Below the pieces are notes generated by a model. It was not told the DNA's origin. It ran no database searches and worked only from the letters and a program-made list of their open reading frames with translations. From Streptomyces sp. NRRL F-6131 (GTDB lineage Bacteria > Actinomycetota > Actinomycetes > Streptomycetales > Streptomycetaceae), in NCBI GenBank assembly GCA_000719695.1, contig JOHN01000007.1, positions 62,001 to 126,000 on the forward strand: a DNA stretch of 64,000 nt, given 5' to 3'. Shown here piece after piece: positions 1-8,645 of the stretch (position 1 is its first letter; every line of letters begins with the position of its first letter). The position numbers and the translations under genes were made by a program.

Positions 1-492
1 CCGGGCGCTGACCTGGCCGAGACCGTCGGCGAGGACGGCGAGCTGCTCCCGGCTGAGGACGTCGATGAGCAGTTCGCGGACCAGCGCGACATGGCCGGGG
101 GCGGCTTCGCGCAGCATCTCGCGCCCCTGGTCGGTGAGTTCGGCGAAGACTCCGCGCACGTCGCTCGGGCAGGAGCGGCGGCCGACCAGTCCCATCTTCT
201 CCAGCTGGGTGACCTGGTAGGTCAGACCGCTCTTGGAGGTGACGAGCTTGTCCGCCAGTTCGGTCATGCGCAGCGAACCGGCCGGGGCGGCGGAGAGGTG
301 GACGAGGATCTCGTACTGGGTGTGGGAGAGGCCGGAATCCTCCTTGAGCTGGCGTTCCAGGCGGCGGTTGAGCAGGTTGCTCGCGGTGACGAAGCTCCGC
401 CAGGCGGCCATCTCCTCCTCGTCGAGCCACCGGGGCTCGTGCGGGGAGGCGGCGGAGGGGGGCGCCGAAGGTGCGGACGAGGTGGAGGGCAT
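1..492 (-). CDS. MarR family transcriptional regulator (3' end outside the window)
   Basis: The reading frame starts at an ATG at 492 and runs off the left edge, giving at least 164 residues. After a Pro/Ser/Ala-rich N-terminus comes a MarR winged helix: an SHTQYEILVHLS segment, the recognition region around LRMTELADKLVTSKSG, and a wing ending in SDVRGVFAELTDQGREML. MarR proteins are usually 140-170 residues, so little is missing. It is divergent from the dioxygenase gene at 626, and two near-identical dyads lie in the gap, so it probably represses itself and that gene until an aromatic ligand binds. The ligand is not known from sequence. Confidence 0.88.
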   Translation of the reverse strand, partial: MPSTSSAPSAPPSAASPHEPRWLDEEEMAAWRSFVTASNLLNRRLERQLKEDSGLSHTQYEILVHLSAAPAGSLRMTELADKLVTSKSGLTYQVTQLEKMGLVGRRSCPSDVRGVFAELTDQGREMLREAAPGHVALVRELLIDVLSREQLAVLADGLGQVSAR

Positions 493-512
493 GGGGTGAT
501 CGTACTCCTATT

Positions 513-526
513 GTTCAAATTCGAAC
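513..526. promoter_or_regulatory. Probable MarR operator 1 (imperfect palindrome)
   Basis: GTTCAAATTCGAAC is a palindrome with one mismatched pair, about 20 bp upstream of the MarR start codon. It carries nearly the same half-sites as the perfect palindrome at 554-569, so one MarR dimer type probably binds both. The role is inferred from position and symmetry. Confidence 0.6.
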
Positions 527-553
527 GAAGGGTGTACCGTCGAACGCATGGAG

Positions 554-569
554 AGTTCAAATTTGAACT
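554..569. promoter_or_regulatory. Probable MarR operator 2 (perfect 16-bp palindrome)
   Basis: AGTTCAAATTTGAACT is its own reverse complement. It lies 41 bp downstream of the related site at 513-526, inside the divergent MarR/dioxygenase promoter region and upstream of the dioxygenase ribosome-binding site (AGGAG near 611). An upstream in-frame ATG at 548 would put this site inside coding sequence, which argues for the 626 start. Confidence 0.7.
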
Positions 570-625
570 ACCTGTCCGGGTACCCGCCCGGGAGCACGCC
601 CGAGGGCCAGAGGAGAAGAGCCGCC

Positions 626-1408
626 ATGAGCACCGCCGCACCCGAGCGCATGCCCGCCCTCTACCTGTCGCACGGCGCGCCGCCGCTCGCCGACGACCCC
701 GTCTGGCCCGGTGAGCTGGCCGCCTGGTCCGCCGACCTGCCGCGTCCCCGGGCGATCCTGATGGTCTCCGCGCACTGGGAGGAGGCCCCGCTCGCGCTCG
801 GCGCCGTCACCACGCTGCCGCTCGTGTACGACTTCTGGGGCTTCCCCGAGCACTACTACCGCGTCCGGTACGCCGCCCCCGGCGCACCTGAGCTCGCCGA
901 GCGCGTGCGGAAGCTGCTGCGCGCCCCCGGCACGCCCGTGCAGGACATCCCCGACCGCGGCCTCGACCACGGCGCGTACGTTCCGCTGGTGGAGATGTTC
1001 CCGGAGGCGGACGTCCCCGTCCTCCAGATCTCCCTGCCGACCCTCGACCCGCGGCGACTCCTGGAGATCGGCCGCCGGCTCGCCCCGCTGCGCGACGAGG
1101 GCGTGCTGATCGTCGGCAGCGGCTTCTTCACCCACAACCTTCGGGCGCTCAGCCGCGACGGCCGGATCACCTCGGTGATGGCCGAGTTCGACGACTGGGG
1201 CCGGCGCGCCCTGGACGCCCAGGACATCGACGCGCTGCTCGACTTCGAGGAGAAGGCCCCGGCCGGCCGGCTCGCCCATCCCCGAACCGAGCACTTCGCT
1301 CCGCTGTTCGTCACCCTCGGCGCGGCGGAGGGCGAACTGGGCAGCCAGCGCACGGTGATCGACGGGTTCTGGATGGGACTGGCGAAGCGCTCGATCCAGA
1401 TCGGCTGA
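626..1408 (+). CDS. Class III extradiol ring-cleavage dioxygenase, LigB/DODA type
   Basis: A 260-residue protein of the DODA-type LigB family, which opens catechol-like aromatic rings using a mononuclear metal. The N-terminus has the family SHGAPPL motif with a metal-ligand histidine. The second ligand histidine is in MVSAHWEE, followed by FWGFPEHYY. Further on are DHGAYVPLVEMFPEADVP and GSGFFTHNLR. The start at 626 follows an AGGAGAAG ribosome-binding site; a longer frame from 548 would include the operator. Control by the divergent MarR regulator suggests induction by an aromatic substrate. The physiological substrate cannot be told from sequence; quinone or phenol detoxification is equally plausible. 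Confidence 0.88.
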   Translation: MSTAAPERMPALYLSHGAPPLADDPVWPGELAAWSADLPRPRAILMVSAHWEEAPLALGAVTTLPLVYDFWGFPEHYYRVRYAAPGAPELAERVRKLLRAPGTPVQDIPDRGLDHGAYVPLVEMFPEADVPVLQISLPTLDPRRLLEIGRRLAPLRDEGVLIVGSGFFTHNLRALSRDGRITSVMAEFDDWGRRALDAQDIDALLDFEEKAPAGRLAHPRTEHFAPLFVTLGAAEGELGSQRTVIDGFWMGLAKRSIQIG

Positions 1409-1449
1409 CCGGCCGGAGCCGGGCGCGGGGGACGTGAGACGGTGACCCG

Positions 1450-2040
1450 ATGACCGACCATCAGATGAACGGCGCCGACGTCCGGGCCGCGCTCGGTGCG
1501 GCGACGGCCGTCCTGGGCCCCGCCGCCGAAACGGGCGGCGCACGCTGGGCCGCGCCCGCCGGACCGCTGGAGTGGAGCTGCCGGGAGACCGCCGCCCACA
1601 TCGCCCACGATCTGCTCGCCTACGCCGGACAGCTCGCCGCCCGGCCCACCGACCGCTACCTGCCGCTGGACCTCACCGTGCACCCGGAGGCCGGACCGAC
1701 CGAGGTGCTCACGGTCGTCACGGCCGCCGCGCATCTGCTGGCCACCGCCCTGGACGCGGCGCCGCCCGGGCTGCGGGCCTGGCACCACGGGCCGTGCGAC
1801 CCGACCGGTTTCGCGGCGATGGGCGTCACCGAGACCCTGGTGCACACCCACGACATCACCCTGGGGCTGGGCCTGACCTGGCGGCCCCCGGCGCCGCTCG
1901 CCGCGGCGGCGCTCGCCCGGCTGTTCCCCGACGCGCCCGCCGGGGACCCGGTGGACGTGCTGCTCTGGTGCACCGGCCGCGGGGAGCTGGACGGCCGCCC
2001 GCGCAGGACCTCGTGGAGCTGGCGGGCGGCCGTGGAGTAG
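1450..2040 (+). CDS. Maleylpyruvate-isomerase-like (MDMPI/DinB fold) protein
   Basis: A 196-residue protein resembling the mycothiol-dependent maleylpyruvate isomerase N-terminal domain, a DinB-like four-helix metal-binding fold. Visible family features are LEWSCRETAAHIAHDLLAYA in the first helix pair and the later VHTHDITLGLGL segment; histidines in these positions bind the metal. The start is 41 bp after the dioxygenase stop, so the two may be co-transcribed. That neighbour suggests a role in aromatic-ring catabolism or thiol-dependent detoxification, but many actinobacterial members have no known reaction. Confidence 0.72.
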   Translation: MTDHQMNGADVRAALGAATAVLGPAAETGGARWAAPAGPLEWSCRETAAHIAHDLLAYAGQLAARPTDRYLPLDLTVHPEAGPTEVLTVVTAAAHLLATALDAAPPGLRAWHHGPCDPTGFAAMGVTETLVHTHDITLGLGLTWRPPAPLAAAALARLFPDAPAGDPVDVLLWCTGRGELDGRPRRTSWSWRAAVE

Positions 2041-2098
2041 CCGGGGGGCGGCTCGGGCGGGAGGCCGGAGGCCGGAGGCGCGGGAGACCGGAGACGGC

Positions 2099-2479
2099 TC
2101 AGGCGGTGGCGAGCCGCTCGGCGGCGCTGCGCACCACGCAGAACTCGTTGCCCTCGATGTCGGTGAGGGTCACCCAGCCCCCGCCGTCCGGCCTGCGGTG
2201 GTCCTCGAACGGCTTCGCGCCCAGGGCGAGGAGGCGCTCGACCTCCTCGTCCCGGGTGCCGTTCTCGGGCGTGACGTCCAGGTGGATGCGGTTCTTGACC
2301 GACTTGCCCTCCGGGACCCGGATGAACAGCAGCGGCACGCCTGCCGAGTTGACCTCGATCTCCTCGTCACCGGGCACGTCGCCCTCGCCCAGGGTGCCGC
2401 CCACCACCTCCGCCCAGAACATGGCCAGGGCGTAGGGGTCGGCGCAGTCGATCGTCACGTGTCGCACAAGAGAAGCCAT
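2099..2479 (-). CDS. VOC superfamily (glyoxalase-like) protein
   Basis: A single-domain 126-residue protein of the vicinal oxygen chelate superfamily. It opens with SLVRHVTIDCADPYALAMFW, the typical first beta-alpha unit, and ends with GGWVTLTDIEGNEFCVV, the usual metal-site strand with its late Glu. I chose the ATG at 2479 because homology begins right after it; an upstream in-frame ATG at 2515 adds 12 uncharacteristic residues. Such proteins may be lyases, dioxygenases or drug-binding resistance proteins, and the substrate is not predictable. It is convergent with the gene at 1450. Confidence 0.82.
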   Translation of the reverse strand: MASLVRHVTIDCADPYALAMFWAEVVGGTLGEGDVPGDEEIEVNSAGVPLLFIRVPEGKSVKNRIHLDVTPENGTRDEEVERLLALGAKPFEDHRRPDGGGWVTLTDIEGNEFCVVRSAAERLATA

Positions 2480-2586
2480 GGGCCCACTGTGGCCCGGATC
2501 GCCCGCCCCGTCCAACCGGTTGCGGACGGCCGCCGGACGTCCCGGCGGCCGTTCCGGCGGCTTTTCCGGCGGCCGTTCCGGGAGGC

Positions 2587-3045
2587 CTACTTGAGGCCCT
2601 CCCAGCCCCAGCGCGGGGTGGGGCCCGGGTCCCCGAGGTCGGTACCGGCCGGGGAGGCCGAGACGTCCTTGGCGATCCGGGTCCCCCAGTCGAAGTACTC
2701 CAGGACACGGCGACGCAGCAGTTCACCCTCGGGGAGTTCCTTGTCCACCGCCTCGGCCATCAGCTCCATCCAACGGGTGCGCTGCTCCTCGGTGATGGCG
2801 AGACCGAGGTGGGAGCGGAGCAGCGACTGGTGGCCGCCGAGGTCGGTGGTGAAGCGGTCCGGGCCGCCGAAGATCTCGGCCAGCCAGACGGCGACGTGCT
2901 CGATGTGGGTGGGCGTGAAGTCGGCGAAGACCGGCGCGAGCAGCGGGTCGGCGAGCACGCCCTGGTAGAAGGTGTTGCTCAGTCTGCGGAGGGCGTCGAG
3001 GCCCCCGATCGCCTCGTAGAGGCCGTCGGAACGGTGGTCGGTCAT
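2587..3045 (-). CDS. Truncated haemoglobin (group II, GlbO-like)
   Basis: A 152-residue truncated globin. It begins LYEAIGGLDALRRLSNTFYQ (2/2 helical fold) and contains FADFTPTHIEHVAVWLAEIF, with the proximal histidine region, then GGHQSLLRSHLGLAI and RTRWMELMAEAV, where the tryptophan matches the conserved distal Trp of group II/III proteins. Its tail is longer than the ~130-residue norm. The start at 3045 follows GGAGAG; a longer frame from 3162 is Arg-rich and lacks a ribosome-binding site. Family members bind O2, NO or peroxide; the role here is probably NO or oxidative-stress detoxification. Confidence 0.85.
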   Translation of the reverse strand: MTDHRSDGLYEAIGGLDALRRLSNTFYQGVLADPLLAPVFADFTPTHIEHVAVWLAEIFGGPDRFTTDLGGHQSLLRSHLGLAITEEQRTRWMELMAEAVDKELPEGELLRRRVLEYFDWGTRIAKDVSASPAGTDLGDPGPTPRWGWEGLK

Positions 3046-3225
3046 CGGTGTCTCTCCCCGTGCGGATGTCCTTGCGGTCCTGCCGCCCTTCCTAGCAGCG
3101 GAACGGAGGCCGCGCCTCCTCTCGGGCGTCTGTTCGGCCCCTGTTCGCCGCCGGCTCAGCAAGAGGAGGGGTGGGCTCCGTCTCCGGGCCCGCCACGGGC
3201 CGCGGACGGGCGCGCGGGCCGGCGC

Positions 3226-3249
3226 TTGACCTTGTCACTGGCGGCAGGG
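3226..3249 (+). promoter_or_regulatory. Possible MerR-type operator before the SDR gene
   Basis: TTGACC at 3226 overlaps an imperfect dyad, CCTTGTCACTGGCGGCAGGG (3230-3249), just upstream of the SDR ribosome-binding site. It resembles long-spacer MerR operators, and a MerR gene lies directly downstream of the SDR. No convincing -10 hexamer is visible, so the assignment is weak. Confidence 0.35.
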
Positions 3250-3265
3250 TCGGAGGCTTGCGGAC

Positions 3266-4108
3266 ATGAACGGGACGAGCGTGAACGGGACGGGTGTGAA
3301 CGGGACGGGCAAGGACGGGACGGGCGTGGACGGGACCGGGACGGACGAGGCCGCGGCGCGGCGGCTCCGGGTGGTGGTGGTCACCGGGGCGGGGACCGGG
3401 ATCGGGCGGGCGACGGCCCGCGCCTTCGCCGAACAGGGCCCGCAGCTGCGGGTGGTGGCCGTCGGCCGGCGGGCTGACCCGCTGGCGGAGACGGCCCGGG
3501 AGGCACCGGGGCGGATCGTGCCGCTGGTCGCGGACATCACGGCGCCGGACGGGCCGGAGGCGGTCGTCCGGGCGGCGGTCGAGCGGTTCGGCCGGCTGGA
3601 CGTCCTGGTCAACAACGCGGGCATCGCACCGCACGCGACGCTCGGCAGCTACACCGGCGAGGGCGTCGCCGCGCTGCTGGCCACCAATCTGACGGCGCCC
3701 GTCCTGCTGGCCCAGGCCGCGCTGCCCGCGCTCACCGACAGCCGGGGCGTGATCGTCAACGTCAGCACGGCCGTCGGCCAGCGCGGCTGGCCCAGCAACT
3801 CGGCGTACGCGGCGAGCAAGGCCGCCGTGGACTCGCTGACCCGTAGCTGGGCGGTGGAGCTGGCGCCGCGCGGTGTCCGGGTGGTGGCGGTGGCTCCCGG
3901 CGCGATCGCCACGCCGATCGCCGACCACGCCGGGATCGGCCCCGAGCAGCAGGCGGCCCTGCGCGCGTGGCAGATCGCCCACACCCCGCTCGGCCGGATC
4001 GGCGAGGCCGCCGAGGTGGCCTGGGCCGTCACGCAACTCGCCGCGCCGCAGGCCTCCTTCGTCACCGGAGTAGTCTTGCCGGTGGACGGGGGCGCCGTGG
4101 TCGGCTGA
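3266..4108 (+). CDS. Short-chain dehydrogenase/reductase
   Basis: A 280-residue classical SDR. The NAD(P)-binding motif TGAGTGIG lies near residue 40, NNAG follows, and the catalytic Ser and YxxxK appear in NVSTAVGQRG and SAYAASKAAVDSL. The C-terminal cofactor and substrate region reads APGAIATPIADH. The first ~27 residues are an odd extension of repeated NGTG/DGTG units encoded by ~15-bp GAACGGGACGGG-type repeats. The start at 3266 follows GGAGG at 3251. The MerR gene at 4190 is downstream on the same strand, so the pair probably forms a small redox or xenobiotic-response unit. The substrate is unknown. Confidence 0.88.
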   Translation: MNGTSVNGTGVNGTGKDGTGVDGTGTDEAAARRLRVVVVTGAGTGIGRATARAFAEQGPQLRVVAVGRRADPLAETAREAPGRIVPLVADITAPDGPEAVVRAAVERFGRLDVLVNNAGIAPHATLGSYTGEGVAALLATNLTAPVLLAQAALPALTDSRGVIVNVSTAVGQRGWPSNSAYAASKAAVDSLTRSWAVELAPRGVRVVAVAPGAIATPIADHAGIGPEQQAALRAWQIAHTPLGRIGEAAEVAWAVTQLAAPQASFVTGVVLPVDGGAVVG

Positions 4109-4189
4109 GCCCGACGGGGCGCCGCGACCGGCCGGGCCCCACGGGCAGTCGGCCGGGCGCCGCGGGGAGAACGGACGGGGGCCGCGCGG

Positions 4190-4552
4190 GTGCGGATCGG
4201 TGAACTGGCACGGGCGACGGGCACCACCGCCCGGGCCCTGCGGCACTACGAACAGGCCGGACTGATCGACTCCGGGCGGGCGGCCAACGGCTACCGGGTG
4301 TACGACGACGCGACGGTGACCCGAGTCCGCAACATCCGCTCGCTGCTGGAGGCCGGGTTCACCCTGGAGGACGTCCGGCCGTTCCTGGGGTGCCTGGACA
4401 GCGACGCGTTCGGGCCGCCGTCGGCCGGTGCGCTGCGGATCGCCCGGGACCGGCTGACGGTGCTGGAACGCCGGATCGCCGCCCAGAGCGCGACCCGGGA
4501 CCGACTGGCCGCGGCGATCGCCGAGGCCGAGGCGATCGCCGCGCGGGCGTGA
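4190..4552 (+). CDS. MerR family transcriptional regulator
   Basis: A 120-residue MerR protein starting at GTG 4190. The winged helix is clear: MRIGELARATGTTARALRHY, YEQAGLIDS, NGYRVYDDATV, followed by a dimerisation coiled coil (RLTVLERRIAAQSATRDRL). No cysteine-based metal site is visible beyond a single Cys in FLGCLDSD, so an organic ligand or redox signal is more likely than a metal. It follows the SDR gene by 81 bp and probably controls it. It is also one candidate regulator for the four long-spacer promoters elsewhere in this window. Confidence 0.88.
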   Translation: MRIGELARATGTTARALRHYEQAGLIDSGRAANGYRVYDDATVTRVRNIRSLLEAGFTLEDVRPFLGCLDSDAFGPPSAGALRIARDRLTVLERRIAAQSATRDRLAAAIAEAEAIAARA

Positions 4553-4657
4553 CGACCGCCCCGGGCCGCGCCGCCGGGCCGTGGCCGCCCGCGCCCTTAC
4601 GGGTGACACCCCCGATCGGGGGTGTGCAGCCGGCGGCGGGCGGAGGACAGTGGGCGC

Positions 4658-6190
4658 ATGCAGATTCCACTCTCCGTGATGGACTTCCTCGACCGGGCCG
4701 AGCTGGTCTACGGCGACCGGGTCGGCATCGTCGACGAACCGGCGCAACCGGCGGCCTCCTGGGGCGATCTGACCTACCGCCGGGTCGCCGAGCTGGCCCG
4801 GGCCCAGGCGGCCGGGCTGGACCGGCTCGGGGTCGGGCCCGGCGAGCGGGTGGCGGTCGTCTCGCACAACTCGGCCCGGCTGCTCACCTCGATGTTCGGG
4901 GTGAGCGGCCACGGCCGGGTGCTGGTGCCGGTGAACTTCCGCCTCAAGGCCGAGGAGGTGTCGTACATCGTCGAGCAGAGCGGCGCCTCGGTGCTGCTGG
5001 TCGACCCGGAACTGGCCGAGCCGCTGGCCGGGGTGGTCGCCAAGCACAAGTTCGTGATCGGTGCGGACAGCGACGCGCTGCTGTACGACTTCGACCACGC
5101 GCCGCGCCGGTACGCGATCGACGAGAACGACACCGCCACGATCAACTACACCAGCGGAACCACCGCCCGCCCCAAGGGCGTTCAGCTCACCCACCGCAAC
5201 GTCTGGCTGAACGCGACGCTGATGGCCCTGCACTTCGGGGCCGGCGACCGGGACGTCTACCTGCACACCCTGCCGATGTTCCACGCCAACGGCTGGGGCC
5301 TGCCGTTCTCGCTCACCGGGCTGGGCGCCCGGCACGTGGTGCTGCGCAAGGTGGACGGCGCGGAGATCCTGCGCCGGGTCGAACGGCACGGGGTGACCTT
5401 CCTGTGCGGCGCGCCCGCCGTGGTGCAGATGGTGCTGGACGCGGCGGCCGAGTGGGACGGTCCGGTCCCCGGCCGGGACCGGGTGCGGATGGTGGTGGCC
5501 GGCGCGCCGCCGCCGACCTCGGTGGTGCAGCGGATGGAGTCCGAACTCGGCTGGGAGTTCCTGCAGATCTACGGCCTGACCGAGACCTCGCCGGTGGTGA
5601 CGGTGAACCGCACCCGCGCCGAGTGGGACGCCCTGCCGGCCGAACGGCGGGCCGAGAAGCTGGTGCAGGCCGGCGCCCCGGCCATCGGCAACCAGGTGCG
5701 GGTGGACGGCCAGGGCGAGGTGCTGGTCCGCTCCAACGTCGTCCTGGAGGGCTACTGGCAGCAGCCGGAGGCCACCGCCGAGGCGATCCGGGACGGCTGG
5801 TTCCACACCGGTGACGGCGGCACCCTGACCGACGGCTACCTGACCATCTCGGACCGGAAGAAGGACGTCATCATCAGCGGCGGGGAGAACGTCTCCTCGA
5901 TCGAGGTGGAGGACTGCCTGTACGACCACCCGGCGGTGGCCGAGGCCGCGGTGATCGGCGTGCCGGACACCAAGTGGGGCGAGACGGTCAAGGCCCTGGT
6001 GGTGCTGAAGCCGGGCGCGCAGGCCGGCGAGGCGGACCTCATCGCGCACTGCAAGCAGCGGCTGGCCGGGTACAAGTCGCCCACCTCGGTGGAGTTCCGG
6101 GAGTCGCTGCCGCGGACGACCACCGGGAAGCTGCAGAAGTTCCGGCTCCGCGAGCCGTACTGGGCGGGCCGCGAGCGCGGCGTCAACTGA
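4658..6190 (+). CDS. Fatty-acyl-CoA synthetase / acyl-CoA ligase (ANL superfamily)
   Basis: A 510-residue adenylate-forming ligase that activates a carboxylic acid as acyl-AMP and transfers it to CoA. Core motifs run in order: the P-loop YTSGTTARPKGV, LPMFHANGWG, the A5 motif YGLTETSP, TGDGG, the hinge SDRKKDVIISGGENVSS, and the C-terminal catalytic lysine in TTTGKLQKF. The length is standard for medium/long-chain or phenylacid ligases. The start at 4658 follows GGAGGA with good spacing. It stands alone, and no carrier-protein or PKS gene is near, so fatty or aromatic acid activation is the likeliest role. The substrate is uncertain. Confidence 0.9.
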   Translation: MQIPLSVMDFLDRAELVYGDRVGIVDEPAQPAASWGDLTYRRVAELARAQAAGLDRLGVGPGERVAVVSHNSARLLTSMFGVSGHGRVLVPVNFRLKAEEVSYIVEQSGASVLLVDPELAEPLAGVVAKHKFVIGADSDALLYDFDHAPRRYAIDENDTATINYTSGTTARPKGVQLTHRNVWLNATLMALHFGAGDRDVYLHTLPMFHANGWGLPFSLTGLGARHVVLRKVDGAEILRRVERHGVTFLCGAPAVVQMVLDAAAEWDGPVPGRDRVRMVVAGAPPPTSVVQRMESELGWEFLQIYGLTETSPVVTVNRTRAEWDALPAERRAEKLVQAGAPAIGNQVRVDGQGEVLVRSNVVLEGYWQQPEATAEAIRDGWFHTGDGGTLTDGYLTISDRKKDVIISGGENVSSIEVEDCLYDHPAVAEAAVIGVPDTKWGETVKALVVLKPGAQAGEADLIAHCKQRLAGYKSPTSVEFRESLPRTTTGKLQKFRLREPYWAGRERGVN

Positions 6191-6208
6191 CCTCAGGCCG
6201 GGGCTGGT

Positions 6209-7027
6209 TCAGTCGAGCAGGCCGGACTCCCGGGCGGTCACGGCGAGTTCGGTGCGGTTGCGGACGCCCAGCTTGTGCATGGCGCTCTTCAGGTAGCCCG
6301 TCACCGTGTTGCAGGTGAGGCCGAGCTGGGCGGCGATCTCCGGGTTGGTCCGGCCGGTCGCCGCCCAGCGGAGCACCTCGTGCTCCCGCCGGGTGAGCGG
6401 GACGACCGGGGCCGGCGGCCCCGTTCTTCGCGGGCCAGGGTCCTCGGCCGGGCTCCCGCACCAGGCCGCGGCCCCGGCCAGGGCGCGGGTGGCGGCCTCG
6501 GCGAGCCTGGTCACCGCGCCGATCCGGACGTCGCCGAACGGCACCACCGCGCGCAGCGACGCGTAGACCACCCCGTGCACCGTGCCGCCGTGCAGCAGTG
6601 GCACGGTGAGCATCGCGTAGAGGTCCTCGGCGGTGACGGCGGCGTCGTAGTGGTGCGAGATGGTGGTGGCGGCGCGGTAGTCGGGCACCCAGCTGGGCGC
6701 CCGTTCGGCCAGCGCCCGGCCGCCGAGGCCGGTACCGGCGGGTACGGCGAGGCCGTGCAGCAGGTCCGCCCGGGTGCCGGCCCAGTGCCGCAGCACCATG
6801 CCCTCGGCCCCCGGTCCGGCCACCGCCGGCTCGGGCACGCCGACCAGACCGACGTCGGCGCCGCAGTCGGCGACCACCCGGCGGGCGAGGTCGCCGAGCA
6901 CGGCGTCCCGGACCAGCTCGGCGGCCCGGGCGGCGAGCTCGTCCGGGGCGGGCTCGTCCGGGGCGGGCTCGTCCGGGGCGGGCGCACCGCCCGTGGGCGG
7001 GCCCGGAGCGGTCGGGGCGGTCGTCAC
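6209..7027 (-). CDS. GAF-domain LuxR-type transcriptional regulator
   Basis: A 272-residue regulator with a putative GAF sensor (about residues 30-180, including [18 protein letters not shown] and [19 protein letters not shown]) and a C-terminal LuxR helix-turn-helix ([20 protein letters not shown], then [16 protein letters not shown]). A GTG at 7027 is taken as the start; the frame stays open much further upstream but there overlaps the divergent gene at 7206. The N-terminus carries four near-repeats of PDEPA. No receiver-domain aspartates are present, so the input is probably a small ligand rather than a kinase. Confidence 0.82.
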   Translation of the reverse strand: MTTAPTAPGPPTGGAPAPDEPAPDEPAPDELAARAAELVRDAVLGDLARRVVADCGADVGLVGVPEPAVAGPGAEGMVLRHWAGTRADLLHGLAVPAGTGLGGRALAERAPSWVPDYRAATTISHHYDAAVTAEDLYAMLTVPLLHGGTVHGVVYASLRAVVPFGDVRIGAVTRLAEAATRALAGAAAWCGSPAEDPGPRRTGPPAPVVPLTRREHEVLRWAATGRTNPEIAAQLGLTCNTVTGYLKSAMHKLGVRNRTELAVTARESGLLD

Positions 7028-7205
7028 CGCGCGATTGTCACACGGGCTCCGGCCCGTGGGGAGGGGTCCGGAGCGCGGGTTCGGTGGAGTTCCCGGTCCG
7101 GGGCCGCCGGGCGGCGTAGGGTGCGGGCGCGAGGTTACCGGCGGGTCACCGAGGGTGGCGCGCCACCGCGTGTTCCAGGTTTCCGAGCTTGCGAGAGGGA
7201 GATCC

Positions 7206-8039
7206 ATGACCGATCCGACCGTTCCCGGGACGTCGTCCGTGCTGACCGGACTGCTGGCCGACCTGAGGGCCGAGAGCGAGGTGCTGGACGGGCTGGTCGC
7301 CGGGCTGGAGCCGGACGGCTGGGCGGTGGACACGCCCGCGCAGGGCTGGACGGTGGCCCACCAGATCGCCCACCTGGCGTGGACGGACGACTGGTCGGAG
7401 CTGGCCGCGCGCGACCCCGAGGCCTTCGTCACGGAGTCCGGCCGGATCTTCGGCGAGCTGCTGGCGGCCGGCGCGGACCCGGTCGAGGAGGGCGCGGCGC
7501 ACGGGGCCGCCGAGGAGCCCGCGGCGCTGCTGGCCCGTTGGCGGGCCGGGCGGGAGCGGCTCGCGACGGCCCTCGCGGCGGTCCCGGCCGATGCCCGGCT
7601 GCCCTGGATGGGCCCGCCGATGAAGGCCGCGTCGATGGCCACCGCGCGGCTGATGGAGACCTGGGCGCACGGGCAGGACGTCGCGGACGCGCTCGGCGCC
7701 GTCCGGGAGCCGACCGCGCGGCTGCGGCACGTCGCGCACCTGGGCGTCCGGACCATGGGATTCGCGTTCACGGTGCACGGCCGGCCCGCCCCGGAGTCGC
7801 CGGTGCGGGTCGAACTCGCCGCGCCGGACGGAGAGTTGTGGTCATGGGGACCGGCGGACGCGGCGAACCGGGTGAGCGGCCCGGCCCTGGACTTCTGTCT
7901 GCTGGTCACCCAGCGCCGGCACCGGGACGACCTCGCGCTGACCGCCGTCGGCGAGGTGGCGACGGACTGGCTGCCGATCGCCCAGGCCTTCGCGGGCCCG
8001 CCCGGGAAGGGACGGGACACCACCGGATCCTCGCTTTAG
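7206..8039 (+). CDS. TIGR03084-family metal-binding protein
   Basis: A 277-residue protein matching the actinobacterial TIGR03084 family, a DinB/maleylpyruvate-isomerase-like fold. Helix 1 carries [20 protein letters not shown] with the metal-binding His pair, and a later helix has [15 protein letters not shown]. The ATG at 7206 has GAGGGAG just upstream. It is divergent from the GAF-LuxR regulator, which may control it. No reaction is established for the family; thiol-dependent detoxification is a fold-based guess. Confidence 0.82.
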   Translation: MTDPTVPGTSSVLTGLLADLRAESEVLDGLVAGLEPDGWAVDTPAQGWTVAHQIAHLAWTDDWSELAARDPEAFVTESGRIFGELLAAGADPVEEGAAHGAAEEPAALLARWRAGRERLATALAAVPADARLPWMGPPMKAASMATARLMETWAHGQDVADALGAVREPTARLRHVAHLGVRTMGFAFTVHGRPAPESPVRVELAAPDGELWSWGPADAANRVSGPALDFCLLVTQRRHRDDLALTAVGEVATDWLPIAQAFAGPPGKGRDTTGSSL

Positions 8040-8128
8040 CCGATGATTCGTCAAATACGCTCGCTTCTCGGGCAAACCACACGTTCCGGCGATATACAGA
8101 GTTCGTCGACGAATGATGGAATCCGACC

Positions 8129-8617
8129 ATGAAGCGAATGAACTCGATGCGTACCGCCCTGACCGGCGCCGCCGCGCTGCTCGCCGTCGGCGGCCTCCTC
8201 CTCGCCCCCGCCCAGGCCGCGTTCGCGCTGCCCGCAGGACCGGTCGGGGCGGCCGCGCCGGCGGAGGTCCGGGCGGGAGACCCGGCCGCGTACCGGGTGG
8301 TCGTCTTCGTCGAGGAGTACGGGCAGGCGGTGCTGGGCGAGAGCGGCGAGAGCCCGCGCGCCGTCCGCGCGCGCTACCTCGCCCCGCACCTCGACTTCCG
8401 GCTGGACGCCTGGGCGGCCGAGCACGATGCCGATCCGGTGTTCCGTGCCCAGAACGTCCCGACGGAGTGGTCCGTCCAGCAGGTGAAGGAGGAGTACGGC
8501 TTCGCCTCGGTCCGGTTCACCGAATTCTGGGGCGGGGGCGTCAGCCAGGAGGTCTGGTACACCGTGCGGCTGAGTGATCTGAAGATCGTCGAGCTGAACG
8601 ACCAGCCCGCCTTCTGA
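8129..8617 (+). CDS. Secreted hypothetical protein
   Basis: A 162-residue protein with a clear Sec signal peptide: MKRMNSMR, then a hydrophobic core ALTGAAALLAVGGLLLAP and an AQAAFA-like cleavage zone near residue 32. The mature part (~125 residues) is mixed alpha/beta with YRVVVFVEEYGQAVLG at the start and GVSQEVWYTVRLSDLKIVEL at the end, suggesting a small NTF2- or cystatin-like fold, which I cannot confirm. There are no cysteines in the mature chain. The 90 bp upstream are AT-richer than their surroundings and probably hold its own promoter. I do not recognise a family. Confidence 0.7.
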   Translation: MKRMNSMRTALTGAAALLAVGGLLLAPAQAAFALPAGPVGAAAPAEVRAGDPAAYRVVVFVEEYGQAVLGESGESPRAVRARYLAPHLDFRLDAWAAEHDADPVFRAQNVPTEWSVQQVKEEYGFASVRFTEFWGGGVSQEVWYTVRLSDLKIVELNDQPAF

Positions 8618-8629
8618 CCCGGGCGGCTC

Positions 8630-8645
8630 GGCCCGCTCGCGGGCC
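8630..8645 (+). terminator. Short GC hairpin after the secreted protein
   Basis: GGCCCG and CGGGCC flank a CTCG tetraloop, 13 bp after the stop of the gene ending at 8617. There is no U-tract, as is common in actinomycete terminators, and the stem is short, so termination is only possible. Confidence 0.35.

Noticed and set aside
548..625. Upstream start of the LigB dioxygenase at 548
   Set aside because: It would translate through the MarR palindrome, adds residues unlike the family, and the AGGAG site serves the ATG at 626.
3092..6049. Long minus-strand frame opposite the SDR, MerR and acyl-CoA ligase genes
   Set aside because: Same GC shadow effect; the plus-strand genes have complete catalytic motifs and ribosome-binding sites.
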